The position numbers and the translations under genes are program-made. From the IMG/VR virus record IMGVR_UViG_3300010885_044958, positions 1 through 64,000 of that record: 64,000 nucleotides of DNA; one strand, 5' to 3'. Below are positions 54,039-61,212 of the stretch, one piece after another. Origin of the DNA: a virus. Under the pieces are notes generated by a model. It saw only the letters and a program-made list of their open reading frames with translations. It did no database searches and was not told where the DNA came from. Every line of letters starts with the position of its first letter. Within the stretch, counting starts at the first letter, position 1.

Positions 54039-54863
54039 TTATTTTGGCATTTTAATTTTAAATTTTTCTATCCAATTCTTTGCAGATTCCAAGTCATTAT
54101 TATTTATTATTGCTTGAATATCATCTCCAAAGTTTTCTATTTCATATATGCGTCCTGCATTTACAAATTTTATTGCTTCTTCTGTTTGTTTAAAACACCA
54201 TTCTATTAGAGTCTTGGAGGATGCAAAATAGCCTGACAATACGCGATATTCTGCACCCCAAGGCTGTTGCCTCCAGTTACCAGCACAACCATATCCAGAT
54301 GTTCTCCTTTCATTTTCAGGCTCTAGAAACAGGCTAGGAATGCCTACAAATACATCCATAGCTTTCATTAATTCTATGTTTGTTTCTTTATTTGGAGATT
54401 CATAGCCAATATGCAAATGTGTCCCATTAACACGAAGACTATCACCATTTGGTACAGGATGTATTTCATCCATTGTCCAACAATTTAAGCTACTTTCGCA
54501 ACCGAAAGTATTTGCTGTTTCTGATTGTAATTGATCTTCATCTAATCTTGCACAGGCTGCAATTTCTATTTGTAAATTTTCTGGTAAAATACTATCTATA
54601 TATCTAAGAGCTTTCTGTACATTTAGATAAAATTGCCCGGCAGTTTTTGCAGGTTCAAGACCGAATTCTGCGCTGACACAATCTAAACTAGTAGCAAAGA
54701 ATTTACTACTCTCATCAAATTTGTGCGGATTTTTCTTTGTGCCCTTTATAATTCCTTCAGCAGTAACAACCTTATCTGAGATCTTATCTTTTAAAAAAAC
54801 CTCAATGTCTGAGCCTACTAACCAGTCAACAACCTTCTGTTTTTTTGCTTTTGCTATTGTCAT
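54039..54863 (-). CDS. COOH-NH2 ligase (phiKZ-type, PF14395-like)
   Basis: A 274 aa protein that matches the phage COOH-NH2 ligase family of Iyer and colleagues throughout. LVGSDIEVFL carries the first acidic strand (Glu21). GTKKNPHKF, DCVSAEFGLEP, TFGCESSLNCW, LRVNGTHLHIGY (HxH), ERRTSGYGCAGNWR and GAEYRVLSGYF are all in the family order. It belongs to the glutamine-synthetase-like ligase fold, with predicted ATP-dependent amide bond formation. It is the second ligase of this fold in the island besides the amidoligase at 48052. It overlaps the upstream gene by four bases. Confidence 0.8.
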   Translation of the reverse strand: MTIAKAKKQKVVDWLVGSDIEVFLKDKISDKVVTAEGIIKGTKKNPHKFDESSKFFATSLDCVSAEFGLEPAKTAGQFYLNVQKALRYIDSILPENLQIEIAACARLDEDQLQSETANTFGCESSLNCWTMDEIHPVPNGDSLRVNGTHLHIGYESPNKETNIELMKAMDVFVGIPSLFLEPENERRTSGYGCAGNWRQQPWGAEYRVLSGYFASSKTLIEWCFKQTEEAIKFVNAGRIYEIENFGDDIQAIINNNDLESAKNWIEKFKIKMPK

Positions 54864-56032
54864 TTTGCATTTTTTAAAAAATTATACAACCCTTCATAAT
54901 CTTTATTTGTTATAAATGTTTTGCATTTTGGTATATCATTAATTCTATCTGGTAGATATTCAAATGATTCCCACATCTTATGCTTTGTTCTTATGTTGTT
55001 TACTATTACTTTTGGATCTGCAAAACAATTTAAAAGTCCTTTTGTTTGATAACCCATATGTACCAAACCTCTTTCTGTTAGATAATTCGGACCTAAATGT
55101 GCCATCATTAATGCTTCCCAATTAGATACTTTATCTTCTAAAGCATCTTTTATTTGCATTGCTAAAGCTGGAATATACCAGTGATTATTATGGTGCAAAT
55201 ATCTGAGTAACATCAAATGCAAATGACAATGCCATTCGTCTGCGTGATTTTTTACTTTAATTTCGACAAATGTTGATTTGCCTCCTGGAAAAATAGTGTA
55301 ATTGCTTGAATTTAAAACAAAATCTCTATCTTTTTCTGCAGGTGTTAATAATTTCTCGTAACATTTTGGAATTGCGCATTCACCTTCTAAAATATACTTA
55401 AATTCTATTTGGCAATTCTCTAAAAACTGCAACCACTTATGCACATCATAAATAGAATAGCCATAATAATTTAAATAGTAAGTAGGTAAATAATAAACAA
55501 AATCCATTTTTGTCTTGATATAATCACAACAATCTGCTTTAAAGCCAATTTGACCTCTACAAGCTTCACTTGCTAAATCTTCTTTAATTTGTCCAGTTTT
55601 AAAATCTATTGTGCATTTAGCTGTATAAACATACAATGTAATTGCCGATAAATTATTTTTTAGAATTCGTATATTCTTATTACAATCTATCTGAGAATAA
55701 TTTCCAGTAGAAGGTTTTCTAAATAGTTCTTCTGTGTCTAAAATATGTTTAAATGCTTCTTTTTCATATGCTGCTGCAATTTCTTCATATTTTTTAAAAT
55801 CTTTTTCTGCAATTTCTTCTAGATCTGCTTGTTGAAAAATATATCTTTTTGTATTTCCTGCACTAAAATAATTTACATAAAGTTGCCAAGCATCAGGTCT
55901 TGTATAGCCTTTGCTTGCAGTTTCTGAAGAAATGACTCCATACACACTATGTTTTTGTAAATTTTGCATTTCATTATTCAAACTGGTATACTTGTGGGGA
56001 TTCTTTATTAATACTCTGCTTCCAATTTGCAT
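54860..56032 (-). CDS. Hypothetical protein inside the amidoligase island
   Basis: A 390 aa protein (MQIGSRVLIKNPHKYTSLNNEM). The N-terminal ~75 residues have a KOW/SH3-like strand pattern (GSRVLIKNPHKY ... VYGVISSETAS). The middle is Tyr/Cys-rich, and residues ~270-290 hold DEWHCHLHLMLLRYLHHNNHWYIP, a His cluster that could bind metal. No family is recognised. It is coupled by four-base overlap to the COOH-NH2 ligase and overlaps the GGCT-like gene by 25 bases, so it is likely a pathway component. Confidence 0.65.
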   Translation of the reverse strand: MQIGSRVLIKNPHKYTSLNNEMQNLQKHSVYGVISSETASKGYTRPDAWQLYVNYFSAGNTKRYIFQQADLEEIAEKDFKKYEEIAAAYEKEAFKHILDTEELFRKPSTGNYSQIDCNKNIRILKNNLSAITLYVYTAKCTIDFKTGQIKEDLASEACRGQIGFKADCCDYIKTKMDFVYYLPTYYLNYYGYSIYDVHKWLQFLENCQIEFKYILEGECAIPKCYEKLLTPAEKDRDFVLNSSNYTIFPGGKSTFVEIKVKNHADEWHCHLHLMLLRYLHHNNHWYIPALAMQIKDALEDKVSNWEALMMAHLGPNYLTERGLVHMGYQTKGLLNCFADPKVIVNNIRTKHKMWESFEYLPDRINDIPKCKTFITNKDYEGLYNFLKNAK

Positions 56033-56457
56033 TTTGTGTCCAGTTTATGTGATTTTCTAATAAATTTTCTTTTACGATAATCGCCTGATTCAATTAGTTG
56101 TTCTTTAGCCCCAACAAAATCTGGTTGCCAAAATATAAATGCATTTCCAAATTCAGTTTCTATTAATTTTGCTTGGCCTCCACAAATATATTTTAAGAGA
56201 TTTTGCAAAACTGCATTTTGAGTAATTTTATATACTTCACAATGAATTGCAGAACTTCCCTTACCTAGTATACATGTATACCCTAAATTATACATTGTAA
56301 ATATAGGTTCTGTTAATATATTTCCTAGATATTCCGATTTATACTCAAGTAAAATTTTATTTTTAACTGATCCTTTTAATAAAGATCCCGAAACCAATAT
56401 TGTGATTTCGGGAGTAGTTTTATCTATCTTTAAATTTTTATTTAAATTTGTCTCCAT
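56008..56457 (-). CDS. Gamma-glutamylcyclotransferase-like (GGCT/AIG2 fold) protein
   Basis: A 149 aa protein. ITILVSGSLLKGSVKN (residues ~18-33) corresponds to the substrate-binding YGSLxxG loop of the GGCT/AIG2/BtrG family. SEYLGNILTEPIFTMYNLGYTCIL and AIHCEVYKI (~41-78) follow the usual strand order (LGxxxT, FxMxxxG, GExY). The Glu that normally acts as general acid/base in the LDxxEG segment is not obvious here (LLKYICGGQ), so activity is doubtful or altered. Family members release 5-oxoproline from gamma-glutamyl amines, as BtrG does to remove a protecting group. It overlaps the HNH gene end by 20 bases. Confidence 0.6.
   Translation of the reverse strand: METNLNKNLKIDKTTPEITILVSGSLLKGSVKNKILLEYKSEYLGNILTEPIFTMYNLGYTCILGKGSSAIHCEVYKITQNAVLQNLLKYICGGQAKLIETEFGNAFIFWQPDFVGAKEQLIESGDYRKRKFIRKSHKLDTKCKLEAEY
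56387..56412 (-). other. Strong hairpin inside the start of the GGCT-like gene
   Basis: CCCGAAA (56387-56393) and TTTCGGG (56406-56412) form a perfect 7-bp stem with a 12-base loop at codons ~16-24 of the gene. On the minus strand it is followed by ATCTTTATT. It may weaken or attenuate expression between the HNH gene and the island. Confidence 0.45.
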
Positions 56458-57166
56458 TTATATATTGTTTTATTAAATTTATAATTAATTCTTCTGGCCA
56501 ATCAAGCTTTAAACTATTCCACCACCAGCAAACTATTCTACAATTATCTTGAGTATATCCTTTGCTATTATCAATTCTATCTATTGATGGAAGTAACGGA
56601 TTTGATTTGTATGCTTCTTTAGATGGAGATATTATTAAATCAAATCCTGTAGCTTCACATTTTAGTAAGGAAATTTGTGTAAGAAACCATTCTTTTGTTA
56701 AATTAAATTCAAGATTTCTTTTTTTAGCTGAATTTTTAGTAGAGCAAAATAGTTTATTTGCAAATCCGGTAAATGTTAAAAAATGCTCTTTTCTAGATCT
56801 TCTTTCGTGCATTTTTTCTGGATTGTTATGATAGTATTCTTTTGATTTATTTCGATGTGTTTCCATTACATCAGGCCTCTGACGGTATATTTGCATATAC
56901 TTATCTTCGCATTCAATGCATTTTGATCTATAGCCTATCTTAACTTTTGGATTTTTATAAAAACAATCTGTTGTTTTTGTTTCTTTACATAAATCACAAA
57001 CTTTATATCCGGTTTCAATTAATTTCATAGCTCTTCTGTACTTTCCAACAGCAGCATTTCTACACTTCTTACACTGGTTTATATAACCATCTTTAATACA
57101 TTTTGAACGAAAAAAGTGTGAGATATCTTTTTCTTCTTTACATACATGGCATATCTTTTTTTCCAT
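56438..57166 (-). CDS. HNH homing-type endonuclease with double zinc ribbon
   Basis: A 242 aa protein. Two tandem zinc ribbons come first: CHVCKEEKDISHFF...CKKCRN, and CDLCKETKTTDCFY...CIECED (residues ~5-75). A basic linker and a C-terminal HNH-type motif follow (LPSIDRIDNSKGYTQDN, then CRIVCWWWNSLKLDW, ~190-220), the DRIDNxKGYTxDN form common in phage homing endonucleases. It is a free-standing mobile gene placed at the upstream border of the amidoligase island. The leader contains a small GGGC/GCCC hairpin (57178-57197) and a candidate -7 box at 57230. Confidence 0.85.
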   Translation of the reverse strand: MEKKICHVCKEEKDISHFFRSKCIKDGYINQCKKCRNAAVGKYRRAMKLIETGYKVCDLCKETKTTDCFYKNPKVKIGYRSKCIECEDKYMQIYRQRPDVMETHRNKSKEYYHNNPEKMHERRSRKEHFLTFTGFANKLFCSTKNSAKKRNLEFNLTKEWFLTQISLLKCEATGFDLIISPSKEAYKSNPLLPSIDRIDNSKGYTQDNCRIVCWWWNSLKLDWPEELIINLIKQYINGDKFK

Positions 57167-57229
57167 AACATTCTATCGGGCATTCACTTTTAAGCCCTAA
57201 TAAAATATACAAAATTTATTTTAATATAC

Positions 57230-57237
57230 CAAACATA
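57230..57237 (-). promoter_or_regulatory. Candidate -7 element for the HNH gene
   Basis: The minus strand reads TATGTTTG (57237-57230), a TAnnTTTG match, 64 bases before ATG 57166. The expected -33 box is not recognisable. The 233-base gap 57167-57399 otherwise holds no convincing gene. Confidence 0.4.
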
Positions 57238-57399
57238 ATATTACCTAGCATTGTGATAGGCATATTAAAATTTTGTTTTTGTGTTTGCATGTGTTTGTTT
57301 TATTAGTTATTTTTCATTTTCTAGAGTAATTGTTCCTTCAAATAATTCTAAATCTAACAGATTTATTGTGTTTAAATTTGCGCATTTTCTAAAATTTTT

Positions 57400-57618
57400 T
57401 TAATCTTTGGCAATATTACCATCTACTAATTCACTAAAACTAGGAGTTCCAATTTGTATTCTATTTTGCTTGTACCACAAGTTGTCGATATCCAAATGCT
57501 TTATTCTGAAGTTTTGGCGTGAAATAATTTTTAACTGCTCGGCAATTATTATATTTTTATCTTCTATTAATTGTTTCAGATCATTTATTGTTTGTTCTAA
57601 TATTTCTATATCTGTCAT
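57400..57618 (-). CDS. Small coiled-coil protein
   Basis: A 72 aa protein. Residues 1-45 are a heptad-rich coiled coil (ILEQTINDLKQLIEDKNIIIAEQ), and the C-terminus reads GTPSFSELVDGNIAKD. It overlaps the primase gene end by four bases (ATGA). It could be a small oligomeric partner of the primase; there is no direct evidence. Confidence 0.65.
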   Translation of the reverse strand: MTDIEILEQTINDLKQLIEDKNIIIAEQLKIISRQNFRIKHLDIDNLWYKQNRIQIGTPSFSELVDGNIAKD

Positions 57619-58643
57619 AAAAATCCTTTATTATGTAATTGATTTTCTAATTCTTCTCTACCAAAATGTGACGTAATATCATAGCTATCTTCCAAACTAT
57701 ATTTTTCATAGTCTGATTTTGCTGTATTAAAATATTCTAATCCATAAGTTTTAGTTAATTCAGTACAAACACCAACAGCATGTGGGTCAGATCCAAGGCA
57801 AACTATAATTCTCTTATATTTTGATTGCAAATCTTTTATAATTTTTTCTGGCAAAGCCGCAACTGATTCGTTTTGAAGCCAAATTTGATCTGAAAAGTAG
57901 CGCATACAAGTAAGCCAGTCTTTCTTAGATTTTTGTACAAACAATCTATCATCTTTTTGTGGTAATGTATCCAAATTTCCTGGGCAATTCAATGGTACAC
58001 TACTTAAGAATTTCATTTTCTTATCTTGTGGGCAATAAATTTTTACACGTTTTTGCCATTTACCATTTATTTCACAATTAACTACATATGCGTATCTATG
58101 AAAATTATTTGGATTAAATATTTGTTGATTGTTAATATATAATTCTTTTACATAAAATACATCTCCTGCATTATTTAATTCATCTATTGTTATTTCACCA
58201 CGCCTAAAAAACAATGAGTTTTTCTTAGACCATTGTTCTGCAGAAAATTGTATCACAGTCTGCTTAGAGATTTCTTTATCTAAACTTTCTAATTCTTTAT
58301 AAAAACTTGCTGGTATTTTAGATTGCCTTCCAATAATTCCAAAATCTTCTGCAACAATGCGCAAACAATTTGCAAAATCACATCCGCATTTCTTTTTTAC
58401 TACTTGCCAACAATTTAGAATTTCAGAAGTCCTAAAGTCTTTATATAGAAGAGTTCCATTAGTATGTATAAATACTCCTGCACTTGCTAATTCATCTTTT
58501 CTAAACGGACTATTAAATGCCTTACCTATTTTAAATCGACCTAAGTAGAACAACATTATCTGAGTTTGATCTATCTTAGATAGGATATACTCCGGAGTCA
58601 ATCTAATCGGACTTCGTACTTTTGAAAAATCTAATTCTTGCAT
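57615..58643 (-). CDS. Divergent TOPRIM-type DNA primase
   Basis: A 342 aa protein. Residues ~40-115 (FNSPFRKDELASAGVFIHTNGTLLYKDF ... CGCDFANCLRIVAEDFGI) follow the order of a CHC2-like primase zinc region, but without the usual cysteine/histidine ligands. Residues ~235-325 resemble a TOPRIM domain: VQKSKKDWLTCMRYF, QNESVAALPEKII, and KRIIVCLGSDPHAVG in place of the usual DxDxAG. Primases make RNA primers for replication. The position next to the SSB-like protein, helicase and ATPase fits. Loss of some canonical residues makes activity uncertain. Confidence 0.7.
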   Translation of the reverse strand: MQELDFSKVRSPIRLTPEYILSKIDQTQIMLFYLGRFKIGKAFNSPFRKDELASAGVFIHTNGTLLYKDFRTSEILNCWQVVKKKCGCDFANCLRIVAEDFGIIGRQSKIPASFYKELESLDKEISKQTVIQFSAEQWSKKNSLFFRRGEITIDELNNAGDVFYVKELYINNQQIFNPNNFHRYAYVVNCEINGKWQKRVKIYCPQDKKMKFLSSVPLNCPGNLDTLPQKDDRLFVQKSKKDWLTCMRYFSDQIWLQNESVAALPEKIIKDLQSKYKRIIVCLGSDPHAVGVCTELTKTYGLEYFNTAKSDYEKYSLEDSYDITSHFGREELENQLHNKGFL

Positions 58644-58751
58644 AGATTCTAATTTTTATTTTTTATTGCTCTACATATATCCCATAAAGCCATTACAATT
58701 AAGAATAGCCAAAAATTTGTTCAATACATCTTTGAATTTTTAAATATTTTA

Positions 58752-58785
58752 CAAAAAATGGGCTGCAAAACTTAATCTGCAGCCC
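58752..58785 (-). terminator. Rho-independent terminator
   Basis: GGGCTGCA (58760-58767) pairs with TGCAGCCC (58778-58785) with a 10-base loop. On the minus strand it is followed by ATTTTTTG. It ends the 58813/58965 small-gene unit upstream of the primase gene. Confidence 0.85.
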
Positions 58786-58812
58786 TTACATTATTTTAAC
58801 TTGAGATTAAAC

Positions 58813-58944
58813 TCAACACATCTTCCCACCTTTCTTAGCTGTAGGCATTACTTTTCCTTTCGGATTCAGATTTTTTGTAACACTTGGAGTTGGACTCTTT
58901 GAAGCTGTTACTTTTGGATTTGCAGTCTTTGTTGACTTTGCCAT
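58813..58944 (-). CDS. 43-residue basic Lys/Thr/Ser/Pro protein
   Basis: ATG 58944 to TGA 58813. The sequence MAKSTKTANPKVTASK and so on to AKKGGKMC is strongly basic and disordered, like a histone H1 or KPTS-type DNA-binding tail, and ends in Cys. A good hairpin terminator follows 28 bases downstream, which supports expression. It may condense or coat DNA or act as a virion peptide. Function unknown. Confidence 0.65.
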   Translation of the reverse strand: MAKSTKTANPKVTASKSPTPSVTKNLNPKGKVMPTAKKGGKMC

Positions 58945-58964
58945 AGTATTTAAATTTAAATTGG

Positions 58965-59075
58965 TTACTTGATTAAAAAAGCTTGCCGAGTTACCATAGT
59001 GCAGTACGGTTCTTCCTTAGTTTCTACAGATAATTTCTGGCTAGTATAATAGTCTACTACGCAGGACTGGCACAT
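58965..59075 (-). CDS. 36-residue Cys-containing micro-protein, uncertain
   Basis: ATG 59075 to TAA 58965 encodes 36 residues beginning MCQSCVVDYYTSQK. It has a CxxC pair and one further Cys (PYCTM), like a half zinc ribbon. It sits 20 bases before the 43 aa gene. The codons read well, but no homolog is known to me. Confidence 0.45.
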   Translation of the reverse strand: MCQSCVVDYYTSQKLSVETKEEPYCTMVTRQAFLIK

Positions 59076-59124
59076 AGAAATAGCAAGGGTAATTTTACAT
59101 AACTTATTGATTATCAACGAGTTA

Positions 59125-59742
59125 TCAGAAAGGAAGATCATCGCTTGTATCTGGAACCTGTGATGCTGAAGCTGGCAACATTACATCATCTGTTTTATGA
59201 CTAGCATTAGGAGCGTTCTTTTGTATATTATTAATATAATTTGTAGAACCTACTTCAAATACTTGTTCTTCAAAACCTGATTTTTTTGCAAGGTCGGCAT
59301 CTATAATAAAATACAGATAAGGTAAGCAAGCCCACAATCTATTTTTATTATCTTCTTTTGCACCTACTACCATTGCCAATTTCTTAGAAGTTACACGAGA
59401 ATCATTTAGTAAAGTCTCATAATATTTTCCACATTCGGCAATTGACTTAAATGGCTTAGAACAATCCTTACCAGTTAATCCATGATGCAAAAACTGCAAC
59501 CTTTTCATTAGACCTTCTTTAGGGCTAACATAAAACTTCTCTATTACTCGACCTTTTTCACCTGCAAATGTTACTTCTAGATATGCAGTCTTTAGTGTTC
59601 CTGCTTGATTATTATCTGTTGGTTGTACAAATTTAGCTTCACTTACACTAAGCCAATAATGCCCAGGTGCCAAAAATTCCTGACGTTCTGGCACTACTAC
59701 CGATCCAAAATCCATTACTTCACTGTTCGTATTCACACTCAT
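59125..59742 (-). CDS. Single-stranded DNA-binding protein-like
   Basis: A 205 aa protein. The N-terminal ~130 residues are beta-rich (PGHYWLSVSEAKFV ... LKTAYLEVTFAGEKGRVIEKFYV), compatible with an OB-type fold of phage SSB or DUF669-like proteins. The C-terminal ~30 residues are disordered and end in the acidic tip DTSDDLPF, the hallmark by which SSBs recruit replication and repair partners. A role in coating ssDNA for the helicase, primase and RecA follows by context. The OB fold is inferred; the tip motif is seen. Confidence 0.75.
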   Translation of the reverse strand: MSVNTNSEVMDFGSVVVPERQEFLAPGHYWLSVSEAKFVQPTDNNQAGTLKTAYLEVTFAGEKGRVIEKFYVSPKEGLMKRLQFLHHGLTGKDCSKPFKSIAECGKYYETLLNDSRVTSKKLAMVVGAKEDNKNRLWACLPYLYFIIDADLAKKSGFEEQVFEVGSTNYINNIQKNAPNASHKTDDVMLPASASQVPDTSDDLPF

Positions 59743-59761
59743 ATTATTTAGTTTTAATTGT

Positions 59762-59941
59762 TTATATTTTAAAATTAGTCCAACATACTACATTATCTAT
59801 CTTATTTTCAAAATTTGCAACACCACGCATTGCAGAAATAGACGAAAATCTTAAATTTGTTTTAGTCTGAAACTCTGTCAATAAATCAGACAATTTTTTA
59901 TCCAATTTATCTTTCTCTACTTTTAAATCCTTACTATCCAT
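59762..59941 (-). CDS. 59-residue hypothetical protein
   Basis: ATG 59941 to TAA 59762 encodes MDSKDLKVEKDKLDKKLSD and so on, ending VVCWTNFKI. The first half is a charged coiled coil, and the rest (RFSSISAMRGVANFENK) is globular. It follows the ATPase gene by one base and fills the whole gap to the SSB-like gene, so it is likely real. Function unknown. Confidence 0.65.
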   Translation of the reverse strand: MDSKDLKVEKDKLDKKLSDLLTEFQTKTNLRFSSISAMRGVANFENKIDNVVCWTNFKI

Positions 59942-59942
59942 A

Positions 59943-60698
59943 CTACACAGCTTCTTTTTTAGCTTTTACTTTAATTGGTTCTTCTGATTTGCCTTCACAG
60001 TCTCCTGAATAGTAGCAAGCAATTGCTTTATTTACTAATTCAAGATCATTATCAATGTATTCATCTGGGAATAAATCAATTGGTGATTTCGCTGTTGATG
60101 ACATATCTCTAGTTTTAAACTTATAGACGATATTGTTATCTCCATCTTGCATTTTACAAGCTAAAAGTACAATTTCAAATTGTGCCTCAACAGAAGCTAA
60201 TTTTTCTTGTATCATTTTGCCAGAACTCATTGCTCTCTTTACTTTTTCCTCGATCACACCATCCCCGACACTATCGGCATGAAAAAGAAAATACACATTT
60301 AGGTCTTCTCTTAAAGTATTTGCAACTTCTGCTAAATGTAAAAAATCATGGGCAATGTCACTGTACTTATTGTAACCAGGTTCTTCCCTGCGCCGATCCA
60401 GCTCCTTTATTGAAAAAAATGTCGAATCGTCCAGGCATATAGTCCTAACATGTGGCATTTTATCACTAATATGTCTCAACCACTGACTCACAGCTTTGGC
60501 TGACGAGCTTATTATTAAATTACCTGTTGGATTTGATTCACGATTCCAGACAGTATAATTTATACGACTTTTTGGGAATGGAAGACCTTTCCCTAAACTT
60601 GAGAAAATCATAGTCGTCTTAGGATCTAGATTTCTCATACTTGTGCTTTTACCAACACCACTTTCTCCAATAATTAATATTCCTTTAGATGTATTCAT
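59943..60698 (-). CDS. Sak4-like phage recombination/replication ATPase
   Basis: A 251 aa RecA-fold NTPase. GESGVGKS (residues 11-18) is the Walker A motif, and TICLDDSTFF (~86-95) the Walker B strand with two Asp. VYFLFHADSVGDG provides a sensor-like strand, and a basic tail follows. The size and the start ILIIGESGVGKSTSMRNLDPKTTMI match Sak4-type single-strand annealing ATPases found beside phage SSBs. It lies in one operon with the SSB-like gene and has a consensus promoter immediately upstream. Confidence 0.75.
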   Translation of the reverse strand: MNTSKGILIIGESGVGKSTSMRNLDPKTTMIFSSLGKGLPFPKSRINYTVWNRESNPTGNLIISSSAKAVSQWLRHISDKMPHVRTICLDDSTFFSIKELDRRREEPGYNKYSDIAHDFLHLAEVANTLREDLNVYFLFHADSVGDGVIEEKVKRAMSSGKMIQEKLASVEAQFEIVLLACKMQDGDNNIVYKFKTRDMSSTAKSPIDLFPDEYIDNDLELVNKAIACYYSGDCEGKSEEPIKVKAKKEAV

Positions 60699-60718
60699 AT
60701 CTCTCTATTTCCTTTACA

Positions 60719-60749
60719 CAAAGTTACAATCATTTCTATTCTCTACAAA
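60719..60749 (-). promoter_or_regulatory. Perfect Bacteroidota-type promoter
   Basis: On the minus strand: TTTG (60749-60746), a 19-base spacer and TAACTTTG (60726-60719). ATG 60698 follows 20 bases later. It drives the ATPase, 59 aa and SSB-like genes. Confidence 0.8.
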
Positions 60750-60824
60750 ATATTTTCTTCTATTTTCCTATATATTTCTTTAATTAATTTGGTCCTCTAA
60801 TTTGTATTTGCATAAATTTCTATT

Positions 60825-60983
60825 TTAATCATAAATATCATCATCTATTTCTCTGTCTCGTAATTCTGACCAACATGCGTCTTGTAAAAAATTTTCAGGA
60901 ATCGGCAATTTATCATCACGCATTGCATCTTCTTCTAGATCTTCCCAATCTAAATCTTCTGGTTCTGGATAGTTGTTTTTCAT
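60825..60983 (-). CDS. 52-residue very acidic protein
   Basis: ATG 60983 to TAA 60825 encodes MKNNYPEPEDLDWEDLEED and so on to DDDIYD. About a third of the residues are Asp or Glu, with two Trp. Such short acidic phage proteins can mimic DNA or inhibit host enzymes, but no family can be named. It lies 19 bases after the 61003 gene and is likely cotranscribed with it. Confidence 0.65.
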   Translation of the reverse strand: MKNNYPEPEDLDWEDLEEDAMRDDKLPIPENFLQDACWSELRDREIDDDIYD

Positions 60984-61002
60984 ATTATTTGCGTTTTAAT
61001 TT

Positions 61003-61209
61003 TTACAAATTATCGTTTACATGACTTCCAAAACTTGTATTTTTTTTAGAAATTTTTAATGGTTTTGCAACAATACTAAACGTATCTGATAGATATTGTT
61101 CTTCTAATAAATCTCTAACAGTATTAAACATATTTTCTTCAGCTTCTTCTTTAGAATTTGCTTTAATAATATATTCTGTACTCATTTTTACTAACCAGTC
61201 TTTTTCCAT
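61003..61209 (-). CDS. Hypothetical small protein
   Basis: A 68 aa protein (MEKDWLVKMSTEYIIKANSKEEAEENMFNTV). It has the compact beta-alpha pattern of small DpnD/PcfM-like phage proteins (strand, SKEEAEE helix, strand). It lies three bases after the helicase gene in the replication module. Function unknown. Confidence 0.65.
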   Translation of the reverse strand: MEKDWLVKMSTEYIIKANSKEEAEENMFNTVRDLLEEQYLSDTFSIVAKPLKISKKNTSFGSHVNDNL

Positions 61210-61212
61210 ATT

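Noticed and set aside
57216-57290. 24-codon minus-strand ORF starting MQTQKQNF, with an upstream AAACACATG context resembling the 51890 ATG
   Set aside because: It overlaps the candidate HNH -7 element and is low-complexity; the shared ACAAACACATG string is probably compositional.
57307-57399. Coding-like frame (NTINLLDLELFEGTITLENEK) after the 57400 gene
   Set aside because: It has no ATG/GTG/TTG start and is in a different frame from the neighbour; could be a gene remnant, but unsupported.
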